Assembly (NCBI GenBank): GCA_020137815.1 | Contig: CM035352.1 | Span: forward strand, 1,590,529-1,654,528 | DNA length: 64,000 nucleotides | Source of the DNA: Hormiphora californensis | Taxonomy: Eukaryota > Ctenophora > Tentaculata > Cydippida > Pleurobrachiidae | Direction of reading: 5' to 3' | Shown here: piece by piece, positions 12,796 through 23,814 of the stretch | How the letters are laid out: every line of letters begins with the position of its first letter | Position numbering within the stretch: position 1 is the stretch's first letter | Notes under the pieces: generated by a model | What the model was told of the DNA's origin: nothing | Databases searched by the model: none | Seen by the model: the letters and a program-made list of their open reading frames with translations, nothing else | Position numbers and translations under genes: made by a program

Positions 12796-13053
12796 ATAAT
12801 TCATGTTTTGGAAAACTCGAGTGTTGGAATTAGTCGTACAAAATGGTGATCAAAATTAATATCTCAATCCAATTCTCTAACTTTTTGATGACCACAAATT
12901 GAAATTCATAATAAAGTAGGCTTCAATTTTGAGTGACAGATTTTAAATCAAAATAGCTAAAACCATTTGATTTATTGCACCACTACGTCATATTTATGAA
13001 GGGTGGTGAAAAGTGACTTCCCAGTCAGAAGTGTCAGAAATGGATAACGTTGT
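12796..13053. other. Single-copy flank shared with 4460-4660, no gene
   Basis: This stretch resumes the host sequence interrupted at 8370. It matches the duplicate copy up to about 12995, where the haplotype duplicate ends. No coding signal is visible. Confidence 0.6.
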
Positions 13054-13492
13054 GGGGGGAGACACACTGAGGTTGGTCGTGCGCGTTCAACTCTCAACCT
13101 CGCGACACACACTGAAGTTCGAAGTTCGAAGTTTCGCGGAAAAGTTCAAAGTTTCGCGAAAACCCATTTTCGGCTGAGAAATCATTTGTAAGATGCTAGT
13201 TTATTTACTGGTACATCTCTCGAGGTGTCCTTTATCAATACATACCGGGTCAATTTCACCGTTTTTAAAATTTTTGGTGAATTGGGACAACTGTGACCGG
13301 ATTAAATTTCAAAAACGGTGAAATTGACTCAGTATGGATAAAGGACACCTCGAGAGATGTACCATTAAATAATTTAGCCTCTTACAAATGATTTCTCAGC
13401 TGAAAATGGGGTTTCGCGAAACTTCGAACTTCAGTGTGTGTCGCGAGGTCGAGATTTGAACGAGCGTGCCCAACTTCAGTGTGTCTCCCCCC
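13054..13492. mobile_element. Foldback element with GGGGGGAGACACACTGA ends
   Basis: Outer arms starting with a G6-AGACACACTGA tract are mirrored at the right end as TTCAGTGTGTCTCCCCCC. Inner segments also pair: GAGAAATCATTTGTAAG with CTTACAAATGATTTCTC, and ACATCTCTCGAGGTGTCC with GGACACCTCGAGAGATGT. No coding capacity and no clear target duplication were seen. Confidence 0.75.
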
Positions 13493-13552
13493 TATAATAT
13501 TTTCAGAAAGTAAAATCATCATGTCTGCAGCCCTAAATGCTCTTAATCTGTA

Positions 13553-13652
13553 GATGATGATATCTCTTTCCGGCTTCAATCAAGGTGGCCAAAGGAAACA
13601 CGGTTTTTTCCTTTGACCACCTTGATTGGAGCCGGAAGGAGATATCATCATC
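13553..13652. mobile_element. 100-bp palindromic MITE with TA duplication
   Basis: The element begins GATGATGATATCTC and ends in the complement GAGATATCATCATC, with long internal pairing (CGGCTTCAATCAAGGTGG against CCACCTTGATTGGAGCCG). TA flanks it at 13551-13552 and 13653-13654. The right-hand TA is also the left flank of the next element. Confidence 0.75.
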
Positions 13653-13654
13653 TA

Positions 13655-15269
13655 GGGTAGGAGGGGGTAATTCGGGTCAGTTGGTAATTCGGGTCACTTG
13701 TTTGTAATTCGGGCCATTCTAATGTAACAAGATTTGGCGGGAAAATTTGAAATACGGAATATCGTTCATTTCCCAATTTTGGATTCAATTGGTATTCCCG
13801 TGAATTTGCGGAATTTTTTCGAGAAGAAAACATATGATTTTATCCAATGGGATAATTCAGCACTTATTGGCTAAGTTTTTGAAGGAATTACGTCATTATT
13901 GATTTACCAAAAAGACGTCATAAAACAGTGTGTCTAATTCGGGTCATGTTTGTAATTCGGGTCACAGGCAAATCGGCTAATTCGGGTCACCTTATTTTTG
14001 CGATAAATCAGCAAGTTTGAGTGATTTCTGGCCCCATATTTTATGTTTTCTTCTAGGATTTGGGGCCTCTGGGGGCCTTTAGGGGCCTCTTGGGGCCTCT
14101 AGGGGGGCTTTAGGGGCCTCTAAGGGGCCTCTAGGGGCTTTTAGGGGCCTCTAAGGGGCCTTTAGGGGCCTCTAGGGGCCTCTAGGGGCTTCGAGGGGCC
14201 TCTAGGGGCCTTAAGGGGCCTTTAGGGGTCTCTAGGGGGTCTCTAGGGGCCTTTAGGGGCCTCTAGGGGGCCTCTAGGGGCCTCTAGGGGGTCTCTAGGG
14301 GGCCTCTAGGGGCCTCTAGGGGGGCCTCTAGGGGCTTCTAGGGGCCTTTAGGGGTCTCTAGGGGGCCTCTGGGGTCTCAAGGGGGCCTTCGAGGGGCCTT
14401 TAGGGGTCTCAATGGGTCTCTAGGGGGCCTCTAGGGTCCTCTAGGGGCTTCTAGGGGCCTCTAGGGGGCCTTTAGGGGTCTCAAGGGGGCCTCTAGGGGC
14501 CTCTAGGGGGCCTCTAGGGTCCTCTAGGGGCCTTTAGGGGTCTCTAGGGGGCCTCTAGGGTCCTATAGTGGCTTCTAGGGGCCTCTAGGGGGCCTTTAGG
14601 GGTCTCAAGAGGTCTCTAGGGGGCCTCTAGGGGCCTCTAGGGGGCCTCTAGGGGGCCTCTAGGGGGCCTCTAGGGTCCTCTAGGGACTTCTAGGGGCCTC
14701 TAGGGGTCTCAAGGGGTCTCTAGGGGCCTCTAGGGGCCTCTAGGGGCTTCTAGGGGCCTCTAGGGGGCCTTTAGGGGTCTCAAGGGGGCCTCTAGGGGCC
14801 TCTAGGGGCCTCTAGGGTCCTCTAGGGGGCCTTAATGGGCCTCTAGGGGTCTCTAGGGGGCCTCTAGAGGCCCCCTAGAGGCCCCTAAAACAGCCAACCA
14901 TCAGCCAACCAACAGCTGGCCCGAATTACAAACACTTGACCCGAATTAACCGCATGATTTCAGCGGCAACACGCTGTGTTGGTAATTCGGGTCATTTGGT
15001 CACGTGTTTGTTTGCGAGGGCTGTGATTGGCTGAATACGCGCGTGGCCCGATTTAGCCACTGACCCGAATTACCAACAATACGCAAACTAACGATTTCGT
15101 GGGCTTTTTTATGTGTGAAAAAGGTTGGATTTGAAAACTTCAACAGTCCAAATATCTTAACAAGGGTCACATTGGATAAATTGAATAGATTTTATGTGCA
15201 GACATTCTGCCACAACCAAGGGAATACCACTTTAATCAAAAAGGTGACCCGAATTACCCCCGCCTACCC
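13655..15269. mobile_element. 1.6-kb TIR element with repeated TAATTCGGGTCA motif and TA duplication
   Basis: The left end GGGTAGGAGGGGGTAATTC and right end GAATTACCCCCGCCTACCC are inverted repeats, flanked by TA at 13653-13654 and 15270-15271. The 12-base motif TAATTCGGGTCA, or a close variant, occurs about eleven times in both orientations, clustered near the two ends (for example 13668, 13682, 13697, 13936, 13954, 13979, 14918, 14938, 14981, 15060, 15245). Such subterminal repeats usually bind a transposase. No transposase frame is present. The middle is a G-rich minisatellite. Confidence 0.8.
14061..14889. repeat. G-rich minisatellite, unit about 11-12 bp (GGGGCCTCTAG)
   Basis: Some 70 imperfect units of the type GGGGCCTCTAG, with variants such as CCTTTAG, TCTCAAG and CTTCTAG, fill this stretch. 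The last units turn into the complementary orientation (GCCTCTAGAGGCCCCCTAGA). Four-G runs spaced seven to eight bases apart are compatible with G-quadruplex formation on the plus strand (inference). It lies wholly inside the TA-flanked element. Confidence 0.92.
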
Positions 15270-15484
15270 TACTGATTATTATCACGCGGCTCATAAACAA
15301 TTATCCGATACTTATCCTGCCTAAATGCTCTAGCGGCGTCGACCCGAATCAGAACGGGGTCTGGTGGCTGGCCCCTTAAGGCAGACGTTTCATGGGCCTA
15401 AAAATGAGGGAATGTACCAGTTGTACCGCGGTAAACCCCTTGAGACAGCAGCAGTTGTGAAGTGCAGTAGATCTGATCTCGGTG
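15270..15484. other. Spacer without gene
   Basis: Unique-looking sequence between the TIR element and the short tandem array. No exon signals were found. Confidence 0.4.
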
Positions 15485-15580
15485 TGCAGCTGCAGTATAC
15501 AATGTACATGATGTACTGCTGCAGTATACATTTTATATGATGTACAGCTGCAGTATACATTTTATATGATGTACAGCGCG
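15485..15580. repeat. Tandem repeat, three units of about 31 bp
   Basis: Units contain CTGCAGTATACA, a variable AT-rich core and GATGTACAG. The second and third units are nearly identical. The motif GTATAC/GTACA makes each unit locally self-complementary. Confidence 0.8.
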
Positions 15581-15992
15581 GCGTGTGTACATTGTACACG
15601 CGCGCCAAAACAAGGATCCTTTGATCAGGAATATTGTCTCGCGCGTGCCGTAATTAGGGTCATTCTTCGGCAGACGGGTCAATGGTCATTCATTCGGCAT
15701 TTTCACATCATTTCACAGGTCACTGAAGGTGAACACCTGACAGTACCTGCTCTTTGCTAAATATTGTAATCCAGTGAGAGCTCTTGCAGATCGTGGATGG
15801 GTGATCCCGAGGGGGAGATGAAAAAGATAGAGGGGAGAAGAAACATAAAAATAAGAGATAGAGTACCCAGTACCCACCCCGTTTGAGAAGAAGTGCTATA
15901 ATATTGAGTCGTTGGGATATGGTGCTACTCAACAAATATTGAGTTTTATCCGATAATTGGGCAATTGGCAACGAACATGTGGCTGTTATATT

Positions 15993-16001
15993 TAGAGCAG
16001 C

Positions 16002-16065
<64 letters not shown>

Positions 16066-16104
16066 GAGAGAGATAGAGATAGAGATGAGATAGATAGATG
16101 AGAT

Positions 16105-16136
<32 letters not shown>

Positions 16137-16209
16137 GATAGAGGGATAGAGATATAGGAGATAGAGATAGAGATATTAGAGGGAGACGAAGAAGAGAGAG
16201 AGAGAGAGG

Positions 16210-16262
<53 letters not shown>
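15993..16262. repeat. (GA)n / GATA-interrupted microsatellite
   Basis: Long GA runs at each end enclose a GATAGA-rich core. Serine/leucine-rich reading frames over it are artefacts. Confidence 0.95.
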
Positions 16263-16818
16263 GAGAGACTCCTCCTCTCTCTCATGATCTGCCCTTTAGA
16301 TAAAAAAGAGATGATGGGGCGTTGGTTTCCTGAACAGCTGATATTCATTTTAACATGCCACGTACGGTCGTACGAGGTGGGCAATTAGAGCAAATATAAC
16401 TGTTTTCCAAGCTACATATGATCTTACTTGCCTCGTGACTCCCTCCCGCGTGTCCTAACTGCCCGTTATTATAGCAGTCACCATAGTGTGAGTGCTCAGT
16501 GCACTGACCGCTCTGCTCTGTGAAGTGTTAGCCGTGAGGAGAACAGAGAGTCAGAGAATACAACCGTCCACCATCTTTTATTAATATTTTTATTTCCCTA
16601 ATCATAAACCAATGTTGTTGTACCCCTGCCCTAACCCCTCTATAATTTACCTTACCTCCTCCAGTCTATAACACCTGTCAACCATTAATCACAGTTTATA
16701 CAGGTGTTAATTTGTTGTTTTCGTCTAAGCCACTCATAGTAGGTACTGCAGCTGAGAAAGGTCGTTAGCAAATGAGAGAGCCCCTCCCCCTACCCTACCC
16801 CACTAATTCCCTGACGGA
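16263..16818. other. Upstream region of the 17010 secreted-protein gene
   Basis: No exon was found. It contains AT-rich and C-rich tracts and leads into a TATA-like motif. Confidence 0.4.
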
Positions 16819-16827
16819 GTATATAAA
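16819..16827 (+). promoter_or_regulatory. TATA-like box upstream of the 17010 gene
   Basis: The sequence GTATATAAAC lies about 190 bases before the start codon of the secreted-protein gene. Distance and context suit a core promoter with a 5' leader of about 150 bases. This rests on the motif alone. Confidence 0.4.
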
Positions 16828-17009
16828 CAACACAAATGCACCTGCCAACTAATTCTACGATCTTAACTCATTCGACCTCTCGTTCGAACCATTAATTTTC
16901 AATTGTCAAACTGAATACAGTTATGAACAGCTATCGGGGTTTATAGATTTGTATTTCTTTGCCAATATAGCTAATGCTAAATACCATAATATCATTTAGA
17001 GGTTTGAAT

Positions 17010-18616
17010 ATGATTCTCCTTTTGTTTTGTCTTGCGGGAACAACTGTATGCGACGGTAAGTTGACAATTGCAGTAGAGCATCGGGGTCCGATCATGATGT
17101 AGGTAGGTATGTATGTACAGGGTGTTCATTTTGGATCTTTACAAGCGTTGGGCTTCACCCAGAAAAAAAATGACAAGATTAGGTCATGAAACTTCATACT
17201 TGGACTATTCTATACCCTCATTCAAGGTTCCTGGGGGTTTTGGAGCTTTAGGACCCCGGGAAGTGTGTTTTTGGCATCAAAACTACCAGAAGGAATTTTT
17301 TGCTGGTGCTGAGACTTTGCTAAAATGTTCTTTGGGTATTTTCTATGTCAATCCTAAAGTTTCTTAGAGATTGGATGTGTTTTTCAGACTCAAAATTTTG
17401 TAAAAAGTGGCTGGAAAGACTCAATTTTAGCCGTTTTTGAGCTGTTAACGAGCCTTCCCAGCCACTTTTATCGAAATTTTGAGTCCGAAAAACATATCCA
17501 ATCTCTATGAAACTTTAGGATTGACATAGAAAATACCAAAAAAACATTTTAGCAAAGTCTCAGCACCAGCAAAAAATCCCTTCTGGTAGTTTTGATGCCA
17601 AAAACACACTTCCCGGGGTGCTAGAGCTCCAAAATCCCCGGGAACCTTGAATGAGGGTATAGATTAGTTCAAGTATGAAGTTTCATGACCTAATCTTGTC
17701 AACTTTTTTCTGGGTGAAGCCCAACGCTTGTAAAGATCCAAAATGAACACCGTGTATAAAATCTTTCTCTTGACAGATTTCTTGGGCACAATACAGTTCA
17801 GTGAGTGGATGGAGAAGCCAATCCATCAGACCACCAAGTTGACAGCATGGGTCCAGGACAAGGTGTTTCAAGTTGAAACAAACAAACCAATCGCTGGCAA
17901 TGACGGTATAAGGTGAGCCATTTCATGTTACGCAAAGGATTACAGATCCCAGAAAGGAAGACCTTTCCCCCGAGCATCCCGGTAAATTGGGGTCCGACTG
18001 AATTTTAAAATGATCATACTTTGATTGAACTTTGTTCAGGTGGCTGATAAATGCTGGTGGATCATGGCCGTTCTTTACCTTTGTTTCTGGTACTATCGGC
18101 TGCCAATTCTGTAACTCTTACACTCATACTGGTTCGGAGGAGTATCTACAGAGTGCTGGTTTAATCACTTTTCTTAAAGGTACCTTTCTTGTTTTGTATA
18201 TATTGAAATCACTGGCGAGATAGATTCTTGAAACTTTTCCCCGCCTGGGAATGTCAGGAAATTTCACAATACCCAACTACCCAAGTGAGGGTCGTTTTAG
18301 TTTGGGTTTTACTTTAGTGCATATTGCTACAAGTTGTATACTCGTGTGACTGCTATGCAACAGTTTTTTGTCTCTCGACTCTCCTATTTCAGATTCGACG
18401 ACTCTGAAATTGTGGTTTAATGGAGTCCTTCAAGTCACCTGGACCTTTACCTCAAAAGATGACGTAAAGTGTCAATTGATACCTGAGCTCAAGGGGTTCA
18501 GATTTCGGAGTAACGCAAAAGGAGATGATACGATAACAGAGCGTTACAGATACGAAATAGGAAGGATAGGTGATGGTAAGTTGTCGACGCTGAAACACGA
18601 AAGGGAGTATACTTGA
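17010..18616 (+). CDS. Small secreted protein, unknown function (gene A, four exons)
   Basis: Exons are 17010-17055, 17777-17912, 18040-18179 and 18393-18616, all GT-AG with phases 1, 2, 1. The first exon is a signal peptide (MILLLFCLAGTTVCD) cut by a phase-1 intron. The predicted product is 181 residues if it ends at the TGA at 18614-18616. A strong donor (GATG|GTAAGT) at 18575 could instead continue into further exons that I could not place. The body has a CQFC pair and a motif TLKLWFNGVLQVTW that resembles YLWLNGQLVYW in the gene at 27257. Both may contain a farnesoic-acid O-methyltransferase-like (FAMeT) beta-sandwich domain, which is a weak guess. Intron 1 contains a mariner-type MITE. 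Confidence 0.7.
17118..17754. mobile_element. Mariner-type MITE with long inverted arms, in intron 1 of gene A
   Basis: The left end CAGGGTGTTCATTTTGGATC and right end GATCCAAAATGAACACCGTG are inverted repeats flanked by TA (17116-17117, 17755-17756). The arms pair for about 300 bases each, up to CCTCATTCAAGG and beyond. There is no transposase. The CAGGGTGTTC terminus recurs in the MITE at 54184. Confidence 0.85.
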
Positions 18617-19067
18617 TAAACACAGCTTTCAGCTGCGTTGCATGAAATCATTGCCCATGTCCACTGACAGCAACTTCCTAATTAAAAGGGGATTTCATCT
18701 TTATTCTTTCATTTTGCTCAGAATAAATTTTTTTCTGAGTGAAATCGTAGGAGCGGTCCGGTTTACTTTAGGGCATATAAAATCAACTGATCAAGTTTAG
18801 CATTAAAAAGTTTTCCTTAAAATTCAACAAAATTGGCCATCAGTTATGTGAATTATCCATTACCACATTTTCCGAGTGCTAGTTATCACAAGCAGATAAT
18901 ATGGTTATGGATTCATGACAATATAGCTGAAACAATCTTTTAACATAGATATCAAAAACACATAATATATTATGTTTCCCCTTTTTAGTTCTCTCCCTAC
19001 CCCTACATTGAATTGTTCATACTTTATTTTCCGGAGCACGGAAACAGTGTCAAGCGACTCAACCCGA
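18617..19067. other. Intergenic or possible downstream intron of gene A
   Basis: AT-rich sequence with no convincing exon. If gene A uses the donor at 18575, this is intronic. Confidence 0.4.
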
Positions 19068-19071
19068 TTAA

Positions 19072-20444
19072 AGGGATACTGACATGTTCAAAAAATTTTG
19101 ACTTTTTCAACGATCCTGGGTGTGGTAACTGGTTGGGAGATAAAAATACGATGAGTCGAAGTGCGATCTCTCTACTCCCTCTCGTTCTCAAGATACAGGG
19201 CCCCACCTTTTATCACTTCTTAATTGGTTTGGGTATAGAGGGAGAGCCGTATTGCAAATTACATGTAAACATGAGTATGTTTATCTATCAATATCTCAAC
19301 TTTCACATGCACGATTTTGATCGGATTTTTTTCTGAAAGTCAGAAATGTTTAAAATTTTTAGTATTTTCATATGATGTATCAGAATCATAAATGAATCAG
19401 TAAATAAACAAGTAAACTTTGCAGTTTGAGGTGAACTGGAGTGAATTGTCAATTAGACCCAATTATTATCAATTAGAGCACTTTGCCGACCTCTGAGGAC
19501 TTGTAAAAGTTGCTCAAGTGATTCAACGTATCAAAATTAGTGTTTAAAGTGCCCTCACACGATCTTTTAGCATTTCCATTTGAAAAATGCAATTATTGCC
19601 AATTAGACTGAATAATGCTCAATTAGGACACTTTCTTCACCTCTGACGGCTTGGAAAAGCCGCTTACGTGATTCAGCGTATCAAAATTAGTGGGGATAGT
19701 GCTCTCACATGAACTGATAGCATTTTCATGCGATAAGTTACAGTTACGATCACTTAGACCCGATTATGCTCAATTAGGGCACTTTCTCCACCCCTGAGCG
19801 CTTGCCAAAGTTGCTTATGTGATTCAACGTATCAAAATTAGTCGGGTATAATGGTTTTGCCTTTTATACCTATTAGTTGCCTAAATTTTTCAGTTTATAC
19901 TCTCCTAGGATACAGTATTCATTTCAGTGCTGAATAGTTAATAACTATTGACTATGTTATTGACTGTGGGATAAATATTAACATCTTGGTGTAAAATTGA
20001 GGAAGTACAGCCAAATTTTATTGACATTAGTTACTGAATACCATGATAATATTGTTCTAAGAAGGCATACATTTCAAAAAAATCGCCGTCTTGCTTAGAT
20101 ATAGTTCTATCTATTCATGACAAGTCTAGAGACAAATGGAAACCAAAAACGGAAACTAGAAGTGGTCTTAAAGTTTTTAGAAAAAACCCGGTCAAAATCG
20201 CATGTGTATTAGCTGAGATAATGACATATAAACAGGCTCGTGTTTACCTGTAATCTGTAATGCTGGTCTCCTCCTCTTACCCAAACCAATTAGTGGGTGT
20301 TAATATTTGGGACCCCATATCTTGAGAAGTAGAGGGAGTAGAGAGCTCGGACTTCGACACAATGTATTTATTCTCTCAGATGATGTCATTGAGCAATGTT
20401 TTATTAAAATTTGAGATGGTCGATTTGAATATGTCAGTATCCCT
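19072..20444. mobile_element. TIR element with TTAA target duplication
   Basis: The termini AGGGATACTGACAT and ATGTCAGTATCCCT are inverted and flanked by TTAA (19068-19071, 20445-20448). The arms pair imperfectly for about 250-300 bases: the left GGGAGATAAAAATACGATG...CCTCTATACC region answers the right GGTGTTAATATTTGG...GATGTC region. TTAA duplications are made by piggyBac- or Kolobok-type transposases; which one cannot be told. There is no coding frame. Confidence 0.75.
19440..19850. repeat. Three diverged tandem units of about 140-150 bp inside the TTAA element
   Basis: Each unit contains CAATTAG, GCACTTT with CACC/GACC-TCTGA, then GATTCAACGTATCAAAATTAGT (GATTCAGCG in one). The phrase ATCAAAATTAGT recurs at about 19533, 19682 and 19834. 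Confidence 0.75.
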
Positions 20445-21626
20445 TTAATCAGTTTTTCTTCACCGGCGGTCGATTCTGCGTGCGGGAGGGGGTCAGGTAC
20501 ACAGCCGTTTCACTGGAATTTGAGTCGCCTAAAGTATTTTACATCCCTTGTTATTGTATTGTTCTCAATATATGCGACCTAACCTAAACACCCCCTTTCG
20601 CTTGGGGAGAGCCTGGTGTGAGCGGGTCGCCCGGTCTGATCGAACTACCTAGTCAATTGACCATTTCGTTCTTGCCGGGCGTACTCGTTTGCCCTGGGTG
20701 CTCCCCTTGAGAAGGATGGGACCTATTTCCACTCTAGCTCTAACCCTAACACACACGCCCCTTTCGCTTGGGGAGTGCCTGGTGTTAACGGGTCGCCCTT
20801 GGTATGAGGTGGGTACCAGCTCTAGATAATTTTAGTGTTCCTGCTCTGTCGGACCATTTCATGCCTGACAAGTGACAGTTCCTGCGACCTGATCTATTCC
20901 TTCACACATCTCAACTCCTTCCTGCAGAATTTATCGCCAACAAGCCTGTTATGTGAATATCCCTTGGAACCATGTATGTGTGTATGTTTTTGAATGTTTT
21001 TTATTTTCCTCACACGTCTAGTTTATCCGTCCGGTAAATTGGGGTGCGACATTAGTAGCTGTTTTAACAGGTCACGTTTCACAGATCTATAGTCTATACG
21101 ATACATCACGATTCGTGCATTTGCTGTAATAAAATCAATTGGGGTTTCAAGGGGCATGCAACTTAGAGAGGAATTCGCATTTAGAGCAGGGGCAGTTGCC
21201 ATGGCAACCCCAAAATATATCAGTTATAATATGGCCACGAGAAAGCGATTCTCTATTTTCTACATTCATTTTACTTTCCATTTTACTCTCTCTAGATATA
21301 GACTCTCTATTAGAGAGGTCTTTTGTTCATTCCCTTTCTAGACCTGCTGGGTTGCGTTATCATTATTATAGAGCACAATATTATTATTATTCAAGGGTAA
21401 TATGAGCTTTTTGCGTTTCAAGATTCTTATCATTTCCATTTCCAGGAATACACTTTCATTATTCCATTCATTTAGAAGTGTTCATTTATGCAGGTGCTTT
21501 TTATGTCTCTTGCAGCTTTCCCTAACTTTTTATGTTCTAATTAATTGGCATAAAGATACTGTATACAACTGCAGTACTAGTCGTCTCCTTTGAATTCACT
21601 TTCATCTCCCACCCCGCAGCAGCATC
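20445..21626. other. Intergenic stretch with a twofold C-rich repeat
   Basis: Two related blocks near 20592-20630 and 20755-20800 share CCCCTTTCGCTTGGGGAG, GCCTGGTGT and CGGGTCGCCC. Each contains a short hairpin (CCCC-TTTCGCTT-GGGG). The rest shows no gene. A short reading frame at 21139-21405 has no recognisable domain and was not called. Confidence 0.5.
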
Positions 21627-21780
21627 ATGTTCCACTCCAACTATCTTGTTGGTACGCCCCTTTTTACCCGCCTGAAGGACCGGCCCAGTAATAAACCATG
21701 TTATACGACATCCTGCCTCTCTCGACCCGCTACATGCAGCAGACCGGCAACTGCAAACACTCTCAAACGAGCCGTTACCA
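21627..21780 (+). CDS. Candidate 5' coding exon rich in SRPAT motifs
   Basis: An ATG at 21627 opens 51 codons that end at the donor AAAG|GTAATT in phase 1. The peptide contains LSRPATCSRPATANTLKRA. The exon starting at 25754 needs an incoming phase-1 junction and also carries SRPQTRSRPATRTRPATRG, so both may belong to one gene. No domain is recognised. Transcript evidence is lacking. Confidence 0.4.
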
Positions 21781-22460
21781 AAGGTAATTCTTTTTTATTT
21801 TAGAACATGTGTGCATTGGCATGGTATCATGGCTGTCATGGTCAAATTTGTTTCAAATCCCGCACTGTATGAAACGTTGTTTAGAAGTTAGAGATCTGTT
21901 GACTATTGAAGTTGTGTAACAACAAAGCTGCACAGTTCATAGCATGTTGGAGATGCCATGCTTGTGTGGACTGTTTAAACGGACATGAGACACAAATCTG
22001 AGGCGTGCAGTATATTTGTTTGGAGTGTTTTAGAGTTAGTCTCGAAAGCACATTACCGATCTGCGGTTGGAGCTTATAGTATAGTCCTTTCTAACAATCT
22101 CTCTTGCTTTCCATTTTTCTATCATCCAATTTTTTTCTATCATATTCTCAGTCATATTTTCTCTCTCTCTCTCTCACTCTCTCCCTTTCTCTTGTGCCGA
22201 TGCTAAGCTGGTTAAAATACATGCACGTCAGTACTGGACAGTAGCAGTGCGATTAATTGTTTCTCACTTTCTCCCCCATCTCTCTATCGCTATCTTTTTC
22301 CCACTATCTTATAATGCTCCCTCTAAGCTGCTGGCAACTACATTCCTCTCAATGATCATGTTATCCAATTTCTCTGCAGTCGACCACTCACTGATCGTTA
22401 TAGATTGTTTTTTATTTCAACTACTTCTGGCTAACCTTGCGTTTTCTGCTTACTGTGAAT

Positions 22461-22974
22461 ATGACTGACACCGAACAGAACTTCCGTAGCCGAAGAGTCC
22501 AGTTTGCGACACCCCGGGTCTCGATTGAGAGTGATCGGAGTGTCATGTCCAGTGGAGCCACATCCGGAGGGGGTGTTGAGTCACCTGCTGCCTGGAGACG
22601 AAACAGCACTGCCTCAATCGTATACAACCTGGAGCAGCAGAAGAGAAAGAAAAAGAAGTGTGCTAAATCGTGGACTAAGATAAGCCAGAAGATAGAGAGC
22701 AGGAGAAGAAAAGAGAGTCAGAGAGTGTTGTCTAGTTGCCGGGAGACCCACTTGCCAGCGCTGGATGTGGACGCTGTAAAGCGTGCAACAAGTGCCATCA
22801 GGTCTCGTTCTACCGTCCCTCCGGTTCAGGATCCGACCGAGGATGTAGAGGTCCCACTTCGACCATCGACCGAGCTGAAAAACAGGCTCAGAGACTATAA
22901 ATTACCGCTTAGTTATAATAACTTTATTGTGCGAGAGTTAGAGGTTCGGTTTAAGGGACCTGCATATTATTCAG
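22461..22974 (+). CDS. Hypothetical basic protein exon
   Basis: From ATG 22461 (MTDTEQNFRSRRVQFATP) the frame is open for 171 codons to CAGG|GTAAGC, a good donor in phase 2. In-frame reading would stop three bases later. The composition is Ser/Arg/Lys-rich, with a basic tract EQQKRKKKKCAK. The end, LPLSYNNFIVRELEVRF, resembles YPMNYNTFLVQSLRKDL in the 25765 frame, so the two exons may be related or belong to one complex gene. I could not place the next exon. The function is unknown. Confidence 0.5.
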
Positions 22975-23591
22975 GGTAAGCATTGTGTATATTTGAGATT
23001 GTGTATGCCATGCTATATAAAATATATTCCCAGATCACGGAGTGTTTTAAAATTAGAAACAAGAATATGTGAATTCTTTAATCTTTTACGTAAGCCCTGA
23101 TCCACCTTACTAAGTGAAAGCCTCACAAAAAATCTGAAGGCTACCCATAGTCGCTCAGTCTACTATGGTTTCTATTCACGTCCTTAGCTAAAAGAGGGTC
23201 GAACATCGGGTTTGGGACTAGACGAGGGTCTTTTTACACTTGTTAAAGCGTCGAGGCTTATTTCACAGAAACTGCAACACACAATTGTCTCTCGAACCCT
23301 TTGGAGAAGCATCGCGTTGGAAGCTTGCAAGAGAGGTTTTAGAATTTAGGGAATACCACTTTAAAATTTGTCATTAAATTTTCCTAGAGCTGTACCTTTC
23401 TTTCTGGAAAAGAGGGAAAATGAAAGAACGGACCATCCCCTACCCCGAAAGAAAAAATAAATCGGCGTTAAAAAAAGGACAGAGCTGCGTCGGAAATTGG
23501 AATTGTGAAACACACGTCACTTTTACAACATAATCCATTCAATTCTTTTACAATTGTACGATCCATTTAATTCCAACGTTTCGCTCGATAC
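22975..23591. other. Non-coding stretch
   Basis: No exon, repeat array or hairpin stands out. Confidence 0.4.
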
Positions 23592-23703
23592 AGCTCGTGA
23601 AACCTGGGTTAGTTTTGGCGAATAATATATTTCTTGAAATTCAATTGTACAGCTCATGAAACCTGGGTTAGTTTTGGCGAATAATATATTTCTTGAAATT
23701 CAA
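23592..23703. repeat. Direct duplication of a 59-bp unit
   Basis: Two copies beginning AGCTCGTGAAACCTGGG and AGCTCATGAAACCTGGG follow head to tail and are nearly identical through TTCTTGAAATTCAAT. Confidence 0.9.
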
Positions 23704-23814
23704 TGCCCGTGTTTCTTTAACCCTGGCAAAAGAAATAGTCCAAGGGACTCAATTAAGGGGCTCAAGCCAGTAGCGTACATGCATTTGTCAAAGTTCAATA
23801 TTGTGGATCGGGTA

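Noticed and set aside
14061-14889. Telomere-like or CRISPR-like array
   Set aside because: The unit is not a telomeric hexamer, and units are contiguous without unique spacers, so it is a minisatellite.
15992-16384. Serine/leucine-rich frame on the minus strand
   Set aside because: Translation of the GA microsatellite. The same applies to frames at 25210-25492, 30597-30971, 39764-40151, 41231-41753 and 45964-46397.
20590-20800. tRNA or SINE candidate in the twofold C-rich block
   Set aside because: Short hairpins are present, but no A/B box pair, cloverleaf or poly-A end could be recognised.
22380-22468. Coding exon ending CDFFLFQLLLANLAFSAYCEYD, as a secreted peptide
   Set aside because: No phase-compatible partner exon. 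The frame runs from AT-rich sequence and overlaps the start of the better-supported 22461 frame.
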